A stretch of 64,000 nucleotides of DNA from Magicicada septendecula (GCA_034769895.1 JAWRYS010001467.1:62001-126000); one strand, 5' to 3'. Shown: positions 1-12,009, counted from the first letter of the stretch. Notes: generated by a model from the sequence alone, not told the origin. Numbers and translations are program-made.

Positions 1-275
1 CTCTGGGTAGTCCGCAAAATTTTTGCCGGAGATTTCTCGTCTTGGATTGTTTGGGACAATAAGTATAGTTCACTATACTTGGCATTACAAATTTCTTTCT
101 CGCTTTCATAATCGAGTTGGCTTAGATTGTTTAATTGCACGGGCGCATCAAATCCACATTCGCGAATTGAACTTCGTAATTCCGCGACTGTTACATCAGC
201 ATGGGGTAGTCCACGCAAAAGGGCTTCGTAAGACAGCTCGTCTTTTAATAACAAATCCGGGTTAAATTGGGCCAT
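1..275 (-). CDS. Partial Gag-like ORF, N-terminal 91 residues, cut by window edge
   Basis: Reading the minus strand from an ATG at 275-273 (context acaaaATGG) gives 91 codons without a stop up to the window edge. The protein opens MAQFNPDLLLKDELSYEALL and continues with a leucine-rich helical segment (VAELRSSIRE near residue 33). This style, a short hydrophilic lead then a helical ELxYE...R segment then LR repeats, is familiar from the first ORF of many insect LTR elements. No capsid or zinc-knuckle region falls inside the window, so the family cannot be fixed. It could also be the first exon of a host gene. The open frame is direct observation; the Gag assignment is inference. Confidence 0.45.
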   Translation of the reverse strand, partial: MAQFNPDLLLKDELSYEALLRGLPHADVTVAELRSSIRECGFDAPVQLNNLSQLDYESEKEICNAKYSELYLLSQTIQDEKSPAKILRTTQ

Positions 276-3041
276 TTTGTTCTAACACATTAGCACGTAC
301 TTAAAATTAATACTAGTATATTACACATATATTACATATACATATAATAAATTCATAAGTAATCAATTTACACAAATTAGAAAAGAACAATTTCTCTTCT
401 AAGGGAGAGACAGAAATCACACACACATATCTTTCAAGGTTAAATAGCCGATCAGCTGTTTACTGGAATGTAGGTCAGAGGGTGGCCTACATATTTAGTT
501 AACAAGGAGGGTTGAGCGTGTCAGAGAGAGAGGGGGTTCTACTCTTATTGTTCTCCACAATGTGACTGAATAACACAACTACTGTATACGTACTCTAAAC
601 GGGTATGAACACGAGAGAAGGGGAGCGCAATCTTATGCAACACATTTATTATTACTACGCTTGGCAACACTTTGGCTCCGTTCATTCATAAACTTTTCTC
701 AACTAAATAATTACTTATTTTGTTCACAAGTTTTAAATCTCGAACTTCTACTTAATTACTTTATTATTATTAACAAAGTTATTTTTAATCAAATTTTTTT
801 TTTTTATAACATACTAGTGTATGTAAGCTAGATAGTTGGACATACACTGTGCAGAATGATTCAGGAAACAACAGGTCATAGATTGTCGTAAACAAACCTG
901 TTACAGATTGTTCGGTTGACCAGAATTGTTATGCTTGGTCACAATTCATGTATGCAAGTACTTACTTCGAATTATGCAGGTTCCTACTGGCCTATAGAAT
1001 GCAAAAGCTACATGCATTGTAAGACGCTAAGGATATTTTACTTATACATACTACCATCTACGTAACTTAATACATATTACGTTATTTAATAGTGTATTAA
1101 ATATGTTTTGAACATTACATTTATTAAAGTAACTTTCTGAGTGCATATATCAATATTATATATTTAGTTATTGATCTTACAATGTATCCACGCATAGTGA
1201 ATGCAATTTTGTTTGTGACACTATATACACAATTAAAACTCTTTCCTTTGTTTCCTTTATTTTTTTGAATGACGCAATTTTGTTTGCTTAAAACACCTTT
1301 ATAAAATTTAGCAGAGTGGCGCAGTTTTGTGACACTCTGTAAACAATTACCCTTTTATTTTTTTTTTACAAGTAAGCAGAGTGGCGCACTTTTGTTTGCG
1401 TCACGATGCTTAACAACCCTTTACATAAATCATTAGCAGAGTTGCGCACTTTTGTAACTGCTTTTCGCCGCGTTACAAATCCAGGGAACCCCTCGTAATT
1501 AAACTCCGTTAATTAGATGGGCTGCCTATGTTGTAACAGAATTGATCACAAATAATTAATGTAACAAATTACTTACTAACTGTGTAAGGAAACAATGGCA
1601 AGGTATACAATTGATTTAAGCACTCCTCATATGTGTGTAACAAGAAGACTTCTCTTTATTTAACATTTAAAAAACATATACTGACAGATCCCATGACATT
1701 ACTAATTCAATTATTAAATTATTGAAAGGTTTCTTTAAACTTTGAGATCAAACTTGATTTTATATAGCTATACCTCGGATCCGGGTCAACTTTCTGTATT
1801 TCTGTAATTAAGACTTTTAATTATACTCGTTTTATGATATTAGCTTGCAAGACTTTCTTTTATTCAACCATTGGAAGAATGGTATTATTGCTTGAATTAT
1901 ATTACTCTACATTAGCATATAAATTGTTACAACGTATGAAGTTAGAATAGATACATGAAATTCTTAGATTTAATTTATAAGTCTTTACAAAGTTAATAGT
2001 TTCTGAAAAGTCTCTTTCAAGATGTGTTGTGTAACAAATATTAGTAACCCTCGATAGACAGGCTATCGAGTCACCTTTTAATTGGTATGCAGAAGACTCG
2101 TCCTGGGGTATCCGTCTTGGGAAACAGGAACAGCTACGTCGTCATCTCGGTCTGGCCTTCCTCTGAAAAGGGCTCCAAAAGTTCGCAGGTTAAACAATAT
2201 GTGGTATAGATATCTACGATGATCTTGTAGATTCTCTGATGTCCTGATCTGCATATTCTGTCACGTGCAGTAGAGTTTGTGGCTTCTGATAGTTCATATC
2301 TCCGGGTATGACTTTGGAATTGTTGTTATTTGTTGAAGCACGTAGTCATCTTGTGTTACACTCCTTTTTTACGTTTCGTTTCGATTTTTTTACTTTAAAT
2401 TTCTTGTCTATTTACATGACTATATTAATTAACACATCCAGATGCTTTAAACAGCTACATCTGGTACACCATCTTAAGGTGAGACAAAATGTAGTTAACA
2501 TATTTTAAGCGCACAGCTCCTACGTCTATACTGTACGAAGTCACCATTGCCAGAGAGAGAAATTCCGCTCCCTTCGCCTGGTACTGGGCAAAAGTTAGTG
2601 GGACAATTTCCGCGCGAGAATATAGTTCCTAACTATATTTAAGTTAACATTTTTATTTATACAAACTATCCCTAAACAAATATACATAATTTAAATCAGT
2701 TGTTTTAGCGACTATTCATGTCTTCAGATTTTTTTAATATTAACATTAGTTTTTTTTTAACTTATTCTTACTCACACAAGACTCGGAAAGCATGTCGAGT
2801 CTGGAATCAACAGGACAGCGCCTGCTTACAAGCAAAGGGTTAAATACGATATTAATAACTCTTTACAATTTATCTTTTTATTAGAGTATCTTATAACTAA
2901 TTAATTACTGCTTCCTCTCATACTGAGTACATACAGGTATTTTATATTAATACAGTGAGATTTAAATGGCTTAAGAGCTCGCAACCTTAATTTTTTAAAA
3001 TTTTAATTTTCTTGATTATTTCTTTTATTTAAATCGTCACA
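276..3041. other. Non-coding stretch, possible leader and LTR of a minus-strand element
   Basis: About 2.8 kb with no convincing ORF on either strand. If the ORF at 1-275 is a Gag, this should hold its leader and LTR on the minus strand. I could not place LTR ends or a primer binding site. It contains a cluster of short direct repeats (1197-1460), a perfect 8-bp hairpin CTCGATAG/CTATCGAG around 2050-2070, and AT-rich runs. The 66-codon open frame near 2308-2508 has no recognisable content. Confidence 0.4.
1197..1460. repeat. Five degenerate direct repeats, consensus near GCAGAGTGGCGCACTTTTGT
   Basis: Copies begin near 1197, 1267, 1311, 1376 and 1436, that is 44 to 70 bases apart. The last three share GCAGAGT(G/T)GCGCA(C/G)TTTTGT; the first two are reduced to GCAATTTTGTTTG. 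Several are followed by a GTGACAC or GCGTCAC block. AT-rich spacers separate them. Clustered repeats of this kind can be transcription-factor sites in an LTR or decayed minisatellite units; nothing here decides between these. Confidence 0.55.
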
Positions 3042-5355
3042 AACATAGATATGATGATATCTACCAATTTTAAAATGCAACGCTGAAGCAAGGACACGGA
3101 GATGATAAATTCCTCCACCAATGCTGTCGTTGTGGATGCAAATGGGCGCAACAGTCCACCCTAAAAAAATAATAGTGTGTGTGGTTCAGGAGGTTGCTCA
3201 GGTGAGCAACGAATTAAAATTTTGTAACTTAAGGATGATGACTCGCTCTTGCACTAATTATATACTTGTATCATGATTGGAGAAACAGATGCATTAGATG
3301 TTTATTACACTGTGTTTATTCGGTCTTGTAAATGTATTAGTTTATTGTGTTAGAGGTAAGGATTGATAAAATGTGTAATTTGTATAATTTTGAAATGTGT
3401 TTATAGTAAGGTCATTCATCTTGCTAAGAAAATCAGCTGATCAGCTGTAGAGTATCACTCATGAATGATTTGCAATTTTTTCAATGTAGTTAAATATTTG
3501 AATATGAGGAAAATGGAACGTAATTAATGTCTGAATAATGATTTTAATGTGTTAAAAGATTTTAATTTAAATGAAGGAAATAATGTAAGATAGTTGAGAA
3601 TTTTCAATGATTTGTAAAAGATAGTAGATGGGAGATTTTGGGTGATTATTATTTTGTTAGGACATGTAGATCAGTCCAAGTTAAGTTTAGAAGTGGAGTT
3701 AAAGAGAATATTATAGTTACAAATCAAAGTAATGTAGAAGCTGAGTATTGATAGTGACACAGTAGATATGGGGAAAATATGTAGAGTAATGATTGATATA
3801 TTGATGTAATAAGTAAATGGAGATATTTTGTAGTAATTGAAAGCGATGTATTGGGAGAGTGAATAATTGATGGGTAATTTTGTAAGGGGGGTGTGTGGTA
3901 AGGAGTCCTCAACGAAAAGCGTTGTGGCGGGAAGGGACCGTTTAGTGCCGGAAAGGGTTACCTAGGAATGAAGTCCAGGAACCAGATAAGGGAATGAGAA
4001 ATGGGAGGGGAACACATATCCTGAGTACAAAGGGGTAGAGAGTATTTTTTTTATATAAGGGTAGAATGATGCGAATTGAGTTGAATAGTAAGTGGGTTTA
4101 GAGAATGTTTGATAGATGTTTTTGATAGAGAGGGGTGTCATATTAGTTAAAGTTGTTAGTGATGTTAGAGTCAGAAGGGGATTAAGAGAAAATATATATG
4201 CCAAGTTGTAAATCAAATTGTTATGAATAAATGAATCACCCAAACTAATGGAGATTGAACATGTTAAAGAAAATAAATAATAGTTAAAATGAAGAAATTT
4301 TAATTGAAACAAGTGACAAATTTTAATAGAAGTTGAAACTAATTAGAGCAATAAATATGTAATTTTTAATTGGTTTAAATGTCAATTTTATTGTTAATTA
4401 TAATAATAACCATGTTAATTGTGAAGGTCTTATTATATTATGTTTGAAGATAAAAATTTTAAAGATGTTTAATGTATTATATGATGTAGCCTATGTATAA
4501 CCTATGTAGGTCAAGGTTGTTGACTTGACCCAGTTTGATCAGCTGATGGTTGATGTTATAAACTAGACCAGTTTTGGCAATAAAGTGATGAAAACTTTGT
4601 TGTTTAATTGATTTAAATAATTTTAAATTTTCTGAATATTGAGAAAAGTATATTAAAAAAAAAAAAATTTATTTTTTCTGTCTGACATATAGATGATGTT
4701 TGAGTTTTAAGTATATTATTGTTTATGTGTATTACTTGTGTTTTATTGAATTATGTTGTCTGGAATATATGTATAAACAAATGTTAGAGTAAGTGAATTC
4801 ATGTTTAATTAGGTATTCAATTTGTTTTTCTGTAGGATAGTTATTAGTATTGAAGAGAATTAATAGAGTGGACGAATTATTCATGTAACAGATTTTATTT
4901 TGATTTTGAAGAAAATAATGGAGGTAAATCAGTTTGATTTAATTTAAATGAATTTTTTGAATGTAAAAAATAAGATTTTGATAGTATGTATAAATAAGTA
5001 TATGTACGCGCCCAGTATTGCTGAAGGCGACCCAGTACGCATGAAAAGGGGGAACATATCGGTTGAGGATCTGGCATGGAGTAAGGCCAGGGATTTGAAG
5101 TTTGGGGGTGGCATGTTAGACGGTTAGGTGCGCTGTGGTGCGTGTCTGTTCGATGTTATGGTGTTGGGATCTCGTATAGAGAAGTCCAGTAATATCGTTC
5201 AGGTGCAGCCATCGTCGCCGAGCCAGGGGGGGTGGTTTACCCATGATGTATAAGAACTAATGGGGGTTGTTGGCACCATATCCTCACAGATCCTCTTAGG
5301 GGTTTGGCAATGAGATTCCTTCCGTTTCGACAGAAGATCTCTCATTGGGGGGGGG
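3042..5355 (+). mobile_element. Family B, truncated copy: 3' internal region only
   Basis: From AACATAGATATGATG at 3042 this stretch matches 9742-12061 almost base for base (offset about 6700) and lacks the 5' LTR, the ORF and the structured region. It ends in the G-run before the LTR at 5356. The left junction with unrelated DNA at 3041/3042 is abrupt. It is therefore the tail of an upstream tandem copy that shares the LTR at 5356-6614. The short minus-strand open frames inside it are non-coding; they recur unchanged only because the whole segment is duplicated. Confidence 0.8.
5308..5347 (+). promoter_or_regulatory. Pre-LTR hairpin with TTCG loop (truncated family B copy)
   Basis: Outer arms CAATGAGA (5308-5315) and TCTCATTG (5340-5347) pair perfectly. 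An inner stem CTTC-C-GT/AC-A-GAAG, with one C.A mismatch, closes a TTCG loop. The run of G that follows is the polypurine tract. Identical to 12010-12049. Confidence 0.6.
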
Positions 5356-6614
5356 GGGGCAAAAGTGAGAGGGGTTTCATTTTATTAAAAAATTATAATA
5401 TTATATTTTCCCTCTGCACGGTCAGTCCCTATGTGAAGTAAAATTGTCGTCAAAGGAACAATGAAGTGAGATTGTGAACGTCGAGGTGGCAATGGAATGC
5501 GATGCCTAGTCTAAACACACGGTAATTAAGCATTGAGGCACGTACAAAGACGCGCAACATGAACATGCGCGCGTGGACGACGCAGATCAGACTCCAAAGG
5601 GACGCCACGAAAAATGGCGAGGAACGAAGACTTTTGTTCCATGCGGTATGTTGCTGCCAGATACTCTTAGATGCCACGCCTTCCACAGCCTCAATCTTTT
5701 CGCCAGTCAACATCGTCAACGCCAGTGGCCAATGCCAAACCATGCTACCTAAACGGTGACGAAAGGCTTAGTAATCGCAGTGGCCGTGTATGTGCCCGGA
5801 AACAGTCAGACAAGGTGGGGATTTAGTTACCCGTCGTTTCATCAGTCGACGACTAAGATCTGAAAACAGCGGACGCCAGTAGTGGTGTGCGTCGCCGGCC
5901 GGGCAAAGTTTTATTTATTATTAAAATGGAAAAATAGTTAAGTCAGTCGACAAAAGAGATCCGACCCGGCCGGGGCATCATAAACAGCTCGTGAACTACA
6001 AAATTTTATAAAATGTCGACAAAGTGTCAAAAACTTAACTCAAATCAACCATGAAGCAATCTATGTGCTCGAAATGGAGTGAAGAAGAAAAAGTGCACGT
6101 GTATTAAACTTTCGAACATATAATCGGTACGGCGCCGGATCATCATAGACGCCCAGGGTTAAGTACTCGACTGGCCGTGATATTAAATAAATAATTTCCT
6201 TTTTTGGGGACTAAATAATTAAAATGGGGGTTAAAACAGAATGAATGTTAGTGAATAGCAAGCTGGGTCGTTTTGAATTAATTAATGAATATTATAAGGT
6301 AGATATAAGTAATATGGTGAAGTATGTTAAAATTATTGCTGGTAATAAGGTGCTTCACCTCAATATCAAATACCGTTTAATTTAATTGTTCCACTCATAA
6401 GTGGAATTATAATAATAAATTCAGTATTTTGTTTTATCTACAAAAAGAGTAAATAAATCATTTCAAACACCTTATTTCATTTGCTCCACTGATCAGTTCG
6501 TCGTACGAGCGGGGTTAGTCCACACTAGAGATCAGGCCAGATCACAAGAATTAAAAGGTAGGTGGAAGTTTCAAATTAATTATTAATAAATACAATATCA
6601 TAAAAAAAGTTACA
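5356..6614 (+). repeat. Family B LTR 1 (5' LTR of the complete element)
   Basis: Matches 12062-13323 with roughly 2% differences by eye. The first bases (TGTAACGG in the other LTR) are missing: the G-run of the polypurine tract joins directly to the LTR's own GGGGC, consistent with deletion between two G-runs. The end is AAAAAAGTTACA at 6614, followed by a primer-site-like TGGTGCCGTGAC. An AATAAA polyadenylation signal lies at 6452-6457. Open frames of 66 and 97 codons on opposite strands occur in both LTR copies and show no protein-like features. Confidence 0.85.
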
Positions 6615-6616
6615 AT

Positions 6617-6634
6617 TGGTGCCGTGACTGCAGG
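6617..6634 (+). other. Primer binding site, family B
   Basis: TGGTGCCGTGACTGCAGG begins two bases after the LTR end (…GTTACA), the normal place for the tRNA primer site. I could not name the tRNA. Confidence 0.6.
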
Positions 6635-6816
6635 ATGTAATGTAATAAAAGGTTATATTACACCGGCCTATTTTGACAGTGCAGAAATTGAAATACGGTT
6701 ATGAAAGAAAATCAATTTACGTAAAAGTCAAGTAGTTATAATAGGAGTTATTTTATGTATACTATAGCATAATATTTTGAATTTATTGTAATTAGAACAA
6801 GTAATAAACTAGTAAA

Positions 6817-7704
6817 ATGTCTGACAACGAAAAAGAGAACAATTTGATAGATTCAGTTATGAACGAGAGTGGCCTTGGGTCGATGAACCCATCACCAAGT
6901 GTGAGCGAATTAAGTCAGTCAATGCCAACAGCTGATTTGAGCATTCAAGCAGTAACGAACGCTGACCTAACCGGGTCAATTATAATTGATCACGCAGCAG
7001 CACAATCTACTCCGGTAATGATAAAGACAAATATAAAAGAAAAAGAATTGTCATTAGAGGACATATTTGATTTTATGAAAGCCAATTTCAGTAAACAAAG
7101 TAATGACTTTAATTATCGTTTTGATAGTAGTGACGATAAAATAAATAAACGTTTTGATGCAAATGATACCAAATTTGACAAATTAAGTAATGAAATTAAA
7201 GAAAAAAAAATAAAATATGAACAACAAAATATTAAGAATGATATTAATTTTAAAGAACTTAAAGAACAAAATATTAAGTTGGAACAGAATATAAGTTTAA
7301 AGTTTGATTTTATGAGTAATGAATTATGTAAACGTATTGATGAACGTTTCCAGATAGATATAAAACGAATAAAAGATGATGATAATGTTACAAGAAATAC
7401 CGGTAAGTGTAGTGGGAATGTAATTAATGAAGTAGCTGAGAACAAGGTGAGTACCGATAATTATAATAATAAGATAACAAGTGGTAACAACAAGGTAATT
7501 AAAACTGTGTTAGAAAGTAAAGTGAATAATAGTGGAGATGCAGTTTTAGTGGAATTAGAGAGTAGTAATAAGATAGTGGTTAGAGAGAGGTTGGGTTTAC
7601 AAAGGGCAAATTTTTCCCGTGATTTAAATGGAGCAAAGACTCCGATAATGAGTTATGAGGACAGAGTTTCCTCCAGTAATGATGTGAGAGACAAGGTGTC
7701 TTGA
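6817..7704 (+). CDS. Gag-like coiled-coil protein of family B, N-terminal part
   Basis: A 295-codon ORF from ATG 6817, about 200 bases after the primer site, the same distance as in family D. Residues 1-75 are Ser/Asn-rich. A short motif follows (QSTP then LSLEDIFDFMK) that also occurs at the start of D's Gag and of the family C ORF. Residues about 90-190 form heptad repeats with recurring phenylalanine-aspartate (RFD, KFD) and are probably a coiled coil. There is no capsid signature and no cysteine knuckle. An in-frame TGA at 7702-7704 ends the ORF, yet the same frame stays open to 7935, which suggests a single nonsense mutation or stop readthrough. Role inferred: it co-assembles with the helper's Gag. 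Confidence 0.65.
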   Translation: MSDNEKENNLIDSVMNESGLGSMNPSPSVSELSQSMPTADLSIQAVTNADLTGSIIIDHAAAQSTPVMIKTNIKEKELSLEDIFDFMKANFSKQSNDFNYRFDSSDDKINKRFDANDTKFDKLSNEIKEKKIKYEQQNIKNDINFKELKEQNIKLEQNISLKFDFMSNELCKRIDERFQIDIKRIKDDDNVTRNTGKCSGNVINEVAENKVSTDNYNNKITSGNNKVIKTVLESKVNNSGDAVLVELESSNKIVVRERLGLQRANFSRDLNGAKTPIMSYEDRVSSSNDVRDKVS

Positions 7705-8212
7705 AGTAGGTCCCCTTTTTTATATCATAAACTCCCTGAAAGAATCAGGATGGGTTATGATAATGTTATGTTGCCTTTTGTGTGGAGTGATAGAAACAAA
7801 GTGAGATGGTGTCAGGATGAGTGGTTTTGTGAGAGAGTGGTAGAATTGTTCACATTTAGAGAAAGAGAGATAATATTATTTGATGTCGTTAGAAGTTATG
7901 AAGAGCTACTAGAAAAAATAAAGAGAGAGAATTAGTAATATTGTTGACTTACCCTGTTATGAAGATACTGCAGAAAGAAATAATAATAACGATAATTATA
8001 TTGAATGCTTACCTGAGCTTAGACGCGGGGTATTAGTAGTAAATGATTTTGAAATTGAGAGATTAAAATACTCAAGGGTGATAGGTAATAATACAGACGG
8101 TGACACGACCAAAATCAATGATGTAGACAGGTTTTATGATTTGATAATAATGTGGAATAATCCGGTAAATTATTATGTGGATTTTACGGAACTAGTTGAA
8201 ATATTAGAGTAT

Positions 8213-8252
<40 letters not shown>

Positions 8253-8317
8253 GGAGTGTAAATCAAATTGAAAAATGTTATGTGAAACCAAGGCTAATTT
8301 TTGATGATGGAGGCTGA
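7705..8317 (+). pseudogene. C-terminal half of the family B Gag-like ORF, separated by a stop and a frameshift
   Basis: The frame of the upstream ORF continues from 7705 to a TAG at 7933. From about 7922 the sequence is open in the next frame down to 8315-8317, with a stretch of about 12 asparagines coded by an AAT microsatellite. The end reads RLIFDDGG-stop. The family C ORF carries a matching segment (YEEF/YEEL... then ...RLLFDDGG-stop) in one unbroken frame, so this copy is a full-length ORF damaged by one nonsense change and one indel. Function of this half is unknown; it is not a known capsid, protease or polymerase. Confidence 0.6.
8213..8250 (+). repeat. AAT microsatellite inside the family B ORF
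   Basis: A run of about twelve AAT triplets, coding asparagine in the ORF frame. A second short AAT run occurs near 8508-8529. Confidence 0.85.
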
Positions 8318-9300
8318 ACATAAACTTAATAAATGGACATTTTAAATATTTTGATTTATGGTTCTGACTTGCTGATTTTGGAAACGAAGTATGGTAAAAT
8401 TGAACAATTGATGATGAAGAATTGTAAATAATTTAGTGAAATTAATTGCGTTTGTATTGTAACAAGTAGGTAATGTAAACAATATGTGTATGTGGTAGAA
8501 TTTGTTTAATAATAATAATAATAATAATATTTTGTCAAATTAAATAAATGATTACGAAGGTGGTAATTAATGAATGATAAATTGTTTTGGAAGTAATGTA
8601 ATTAAAAATGTTGTGTTTTCAATAATTGATTTAATTAAAATAGTTGGAGATGTTGAAATATTTTTGATTGATTTAAGATGTTATATAATGATGGATTTAA
8701 ATTATTTTATGAGATGTGAATTTGACAATGATTAATAAATAAATTGTTTAGTATGGAATAACATTGTTGTTAAAATGTTTCAGAAGGTACAGGGAGTTAT
8801 TGATATTTATATTTGTGTGCTTATGACAGGGTATGAGCGATGTCCTGTGAGTATAAATTTTATAATACAAGTTATATATAGTAAAATGTTTACAGATGTT
8901 GAAAAGATTTTAACTCAATGATGAGACTAATTTGAGATAATTGTACTAAATAGACACTATAGCCAAAAGGTAGTAATAATTGAAATATGATATAAAATAA
9001 ATGTTAATAATAAATTTGAAATTTTTGAGGAATCTAATTGTAATAAGTGATAAATAATGAAATGATGAACTATAGAAGAGTTAATAAAGAATTCAAGATA
9101 TAATGTTTATAATGTTCTGTATAAATTATTTAAATGAGAATTGTTTAGTAATGTAACAATGTCAGTGTTCAAGGTAAATGTGTATTATGTGTAAAGGTGT
9201 AAGGTATGTGGGTAATTTTGGGGGGTTGAATGGTGTTAATAGAAGTGCTATACCTAGGGAGTGTAGAAACTGCAAGTGTAGAAGGTTTAGTTTAGTTAGT
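8318..9300 (+). other. Family B 3' non-coding region, unstructured part
   Basis: About 1 kb of AT-rich sequence after the ORF, without coding capacity on either strand. The first 100 bases show weak similarity to the sequence after the family C ORF (a TGGACAxTTTT...TTTTGA block), in line with common descent. I see no other signal. Confidence 0.5.
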
Positions 9301-9605
9301 AATATGCTATTGCCGTGGTGACATGTGCCACGGTAGATAGCGGTAAGGGTTGGGGGTAACAGGGAGTGTTACCTCCATCGGAGGCCAAAATGGCATAAAA
9401 TACACGGCACACCCTTTTATATAATTTTATATTATATGCTGATAGATTGCCGTGCCGTGTATAATAATGACGTAGAGAACAAGCCTGAATTTAGAGTTGA
9501 TTTCCCCGACTTTTCGGGCGATTACTGCCTTACCAGCACTAATCGTGGTTTTGGATAGCGGTCGGCTATGGCCATAAATTAAGAACCTTGACCATAGCTG
9601 GCTTG
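9300..9605 (+). ncRNA. Structured RNA region of family B (consecutive hairpins)
   Basis: Successive perfect stems: CCGTGG/CCACGG (9313-9333), GGTAAC/GTTACC (around 9355-9373), CCTCC/GGAGG, ATACACGGCAC/GTGCCGTGTAT (9400-9462) enclosing ATATAAT/ATTATAT, CCCGA/TCGGG, CGATTA/TAATCG (9519-9545) with CTTACCAG in the loop, and GCTATGG/CCATAGC (9565-9598). The related region of family D (20604-20890) keeps every stem, with paired changes in at least two: the second pair of the first stem is C-G here and G-C in D; one pair of the ATATAAT stem is T-A here and C-G in D. That pattern indicates selection on RNA pairing. Role unknown; packaging, nuclear export or recognition by helper proteins are options. 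Confidence 0.7.
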
Positions 9606-12009
9606 AAATTGGTGTATATTTGAAATTATTGGGGGGTGACTTTGGGGAAATCCCCGGAACTATGGAACAGTGGCTGCCACTCTGTTCGAGTAGGAACAGT
9701 AAACCAGGTGGCAGACCCGTTTTAAGGGCATATTCATTTATAACATAGATATGATGATATCTACCAATTTTAAAATGTAACGCTGAAGCAAGGACACGGA
9801 GATGATAAATTCCTCCACCAATGCCGTCGTTGTGGATGCAAATGGGCGCAACAGTCCACCCTAAAAAAATAATAGTGTGTGTGGTTCAGGAGGTTGCTCA
9901 GGTAAGCAACGAATTAAAATTTTGTAACTTAAGGATGATGACTCGCTCTTGCACTAATTAAATACTTGTATCATGATTGGAGAAACAGATGCATTAGATG
10001 TTTATTATACTGTGTTTATTCGGTCTTGTAAATGTATTAGTTTATTGTGTTAGAGGTAAGGATTGATAAAATGTGTAATTTGTATAATTTTGAAATGTGT
10101 TTATAGTAAGGTCATTCATCTTGCTAAGAAAATCAGCTGATCAGCTGTAGAGTATCACTTATGAATGATTTGCAATTTTTTCAATGTAGTTAAATATTTG
10201 AATATGAGGAAAATGGAACGTAATTAATGTCTGAATAATGATTTTAATGTGTTAAAAGATTTTAATTTAAATGAAGGAAATAATGTAAGATAGTTGAGAA
10301 TTTTCAATGATTTGTAAAAGATAGTAGATGGGAGATTTTGGGTGATTATTATTTTGTTAGGACATGTAGATCAGTCCAAGTTAAGTTTAGAAGTGGAGTT
10401 AAAGAGAATATTATAGTTACGAATCAAAGTAATGTAGAAGCTGAGTATTGATAGTGACACAGTAGATATGGGGAAAATATGTAGAGTAATGATTGATATA
10501 TTGATGTAATAAGTAAATGGAGATATTTTGTAGTAATTGAAAGCGATGTATTGGGAGAGTGAATAATTGATGGGTAATTTTGTAAGGGGGGTGTGTGGTA
10601 AGGAGTCCTCAACGAAAAGCGTTGTGGCGGGAAGGGACCGTTTAGTGCCGGAAAGGGTTACCTAGGAATGAAGTCCAGGAACCAGATAAGGGAATGAGAA
10701 ATGGGAGGGGAACACATATCCTGAGTACAAAGGGGTAGAGAGTATTTTTTTTATATAAGGGTAGAATGATGCGAATTGAGTTGAATAGTAAGTGGGTTTA
10801 GAGAATGTTTGATAGATGTTTTTGATAGAGAGGGGTGTCATATTAGTTAAAGTTGTTAGTGATGTTAGAGTCAGAAGGGGATTAAGAGAAAATATATATG
10901 CCAAGTTGTAAATCAAATTGTTATGAATAAATGAATCACCCAAACTAATGGAGATTGAACATGTTAAAGAAAATAAATAATAGTTAAAATGAAGAAATTT
11001 TAATTGAAACAAGTGACAAATATTAATAGAAGTTGAAACTAATTAGAGCAATAAATATGTAATTTTTAATTGGTTTAAATGTCAATTTTATTGTTAATTA
11101 TAATAATAACCATGTTAATTGTGAAGGTCTTATTATATTATGTTTGAAGATAAAAATTTTAAAGATGTTTAATGTATTTTATGATGTAGCCTATGTATAA
11201 CCTATGTAGGTCAAGGTTGTTGACTTGACCCAGTTTGATCAGCTGATGGTTGATGTTATAAACTAGACCAGTTTTGGCAATAAAGTGATGAAAACTTTGT
11301 TGTTTAATTGATTTAAATCATTTTAAATTTTCTGAATATTGAGAAAAGTATATTAAACAAAAAAAAAAAAAAATTTTTTCCGTCTGACATATAGATGATG
11401 TTTGAGTTTTAAGTATATTATTGTTTATGTGTATTACTTGTGTTTTATTGAATTATGCTGTCTGGAATATATGTATAAACAAATGTTAGAGTAAGTGAAT
11501 TCATGTTTAATTAGGTATTCAATTTGTTTTTCTGTAGGATAGTTATTAGTATTGAAGAGAATTAATAGAGTGGACGAATTATTCATGTAACAGATTTTAT
11601 TTTGATTTTGAAGAAAATAATGGAGGTAAAGCAGTTTGATTTAATTTAAATGAATTTTTTGAATGTAAAAAATAAGATTTTGATAGTATGTATAAATAAG
11701 TATATGTACGCGCCCAGTATTGCTGAAGGCGACCCAGTACGCATGAAAAGGGGGAACATATCGGTTGAGGATCTGGCATGGAGTAAGGCCAGGGATTTGA
11801 AGTTTGGGGGTGGCATGTTAGACGGTTAGGTGCGCTGTGGTGCGTGTCTGTTCGATGTTATGGTGTTGGGATCTCGTATAGAGAAGTCCAGTAATATCGT
11901 TCAGGTGCAGCCATCGTCGCCGAGCCAGGGGGGGTGGTTTACCCATGATGTATAAGAACTAATGGGGGTTGTTGGCACCATATCCTCACCGATCCTCTTA
12001 GGGGTTTGG
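9606..12009 (+). other. Family B 3' internal region
   Basis: Non-coding. Contains a further hairpin around 9662-9692 (GAACAG...CTGTTC enclosing TGGC/GCCA). From 9742 it is the same sequence as the truncated copy at 3042-5355. The palindrome CAGCTGATCAGCTG occurs near 10135. Short minus-strand open frames here have no protein character. Confidence 0.6.

Noticed and set aside
3724..4312. Minus-strand frames of 62 and 116 codons, repeated at 10424-11012
   Set aside because: They lie in duplicated non-coding DNA of family B; the corresponding part of family D does not keep the frames.
5450..5743. Open frames of 97 and 66 codons inside both family B LTRs, and 88-120 codon frames inside the family D LTRs
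   Set aside because: They overlap on opposite strands, change length between LTR copies, and show no domain or codon character. LTRs rarely encode protein.
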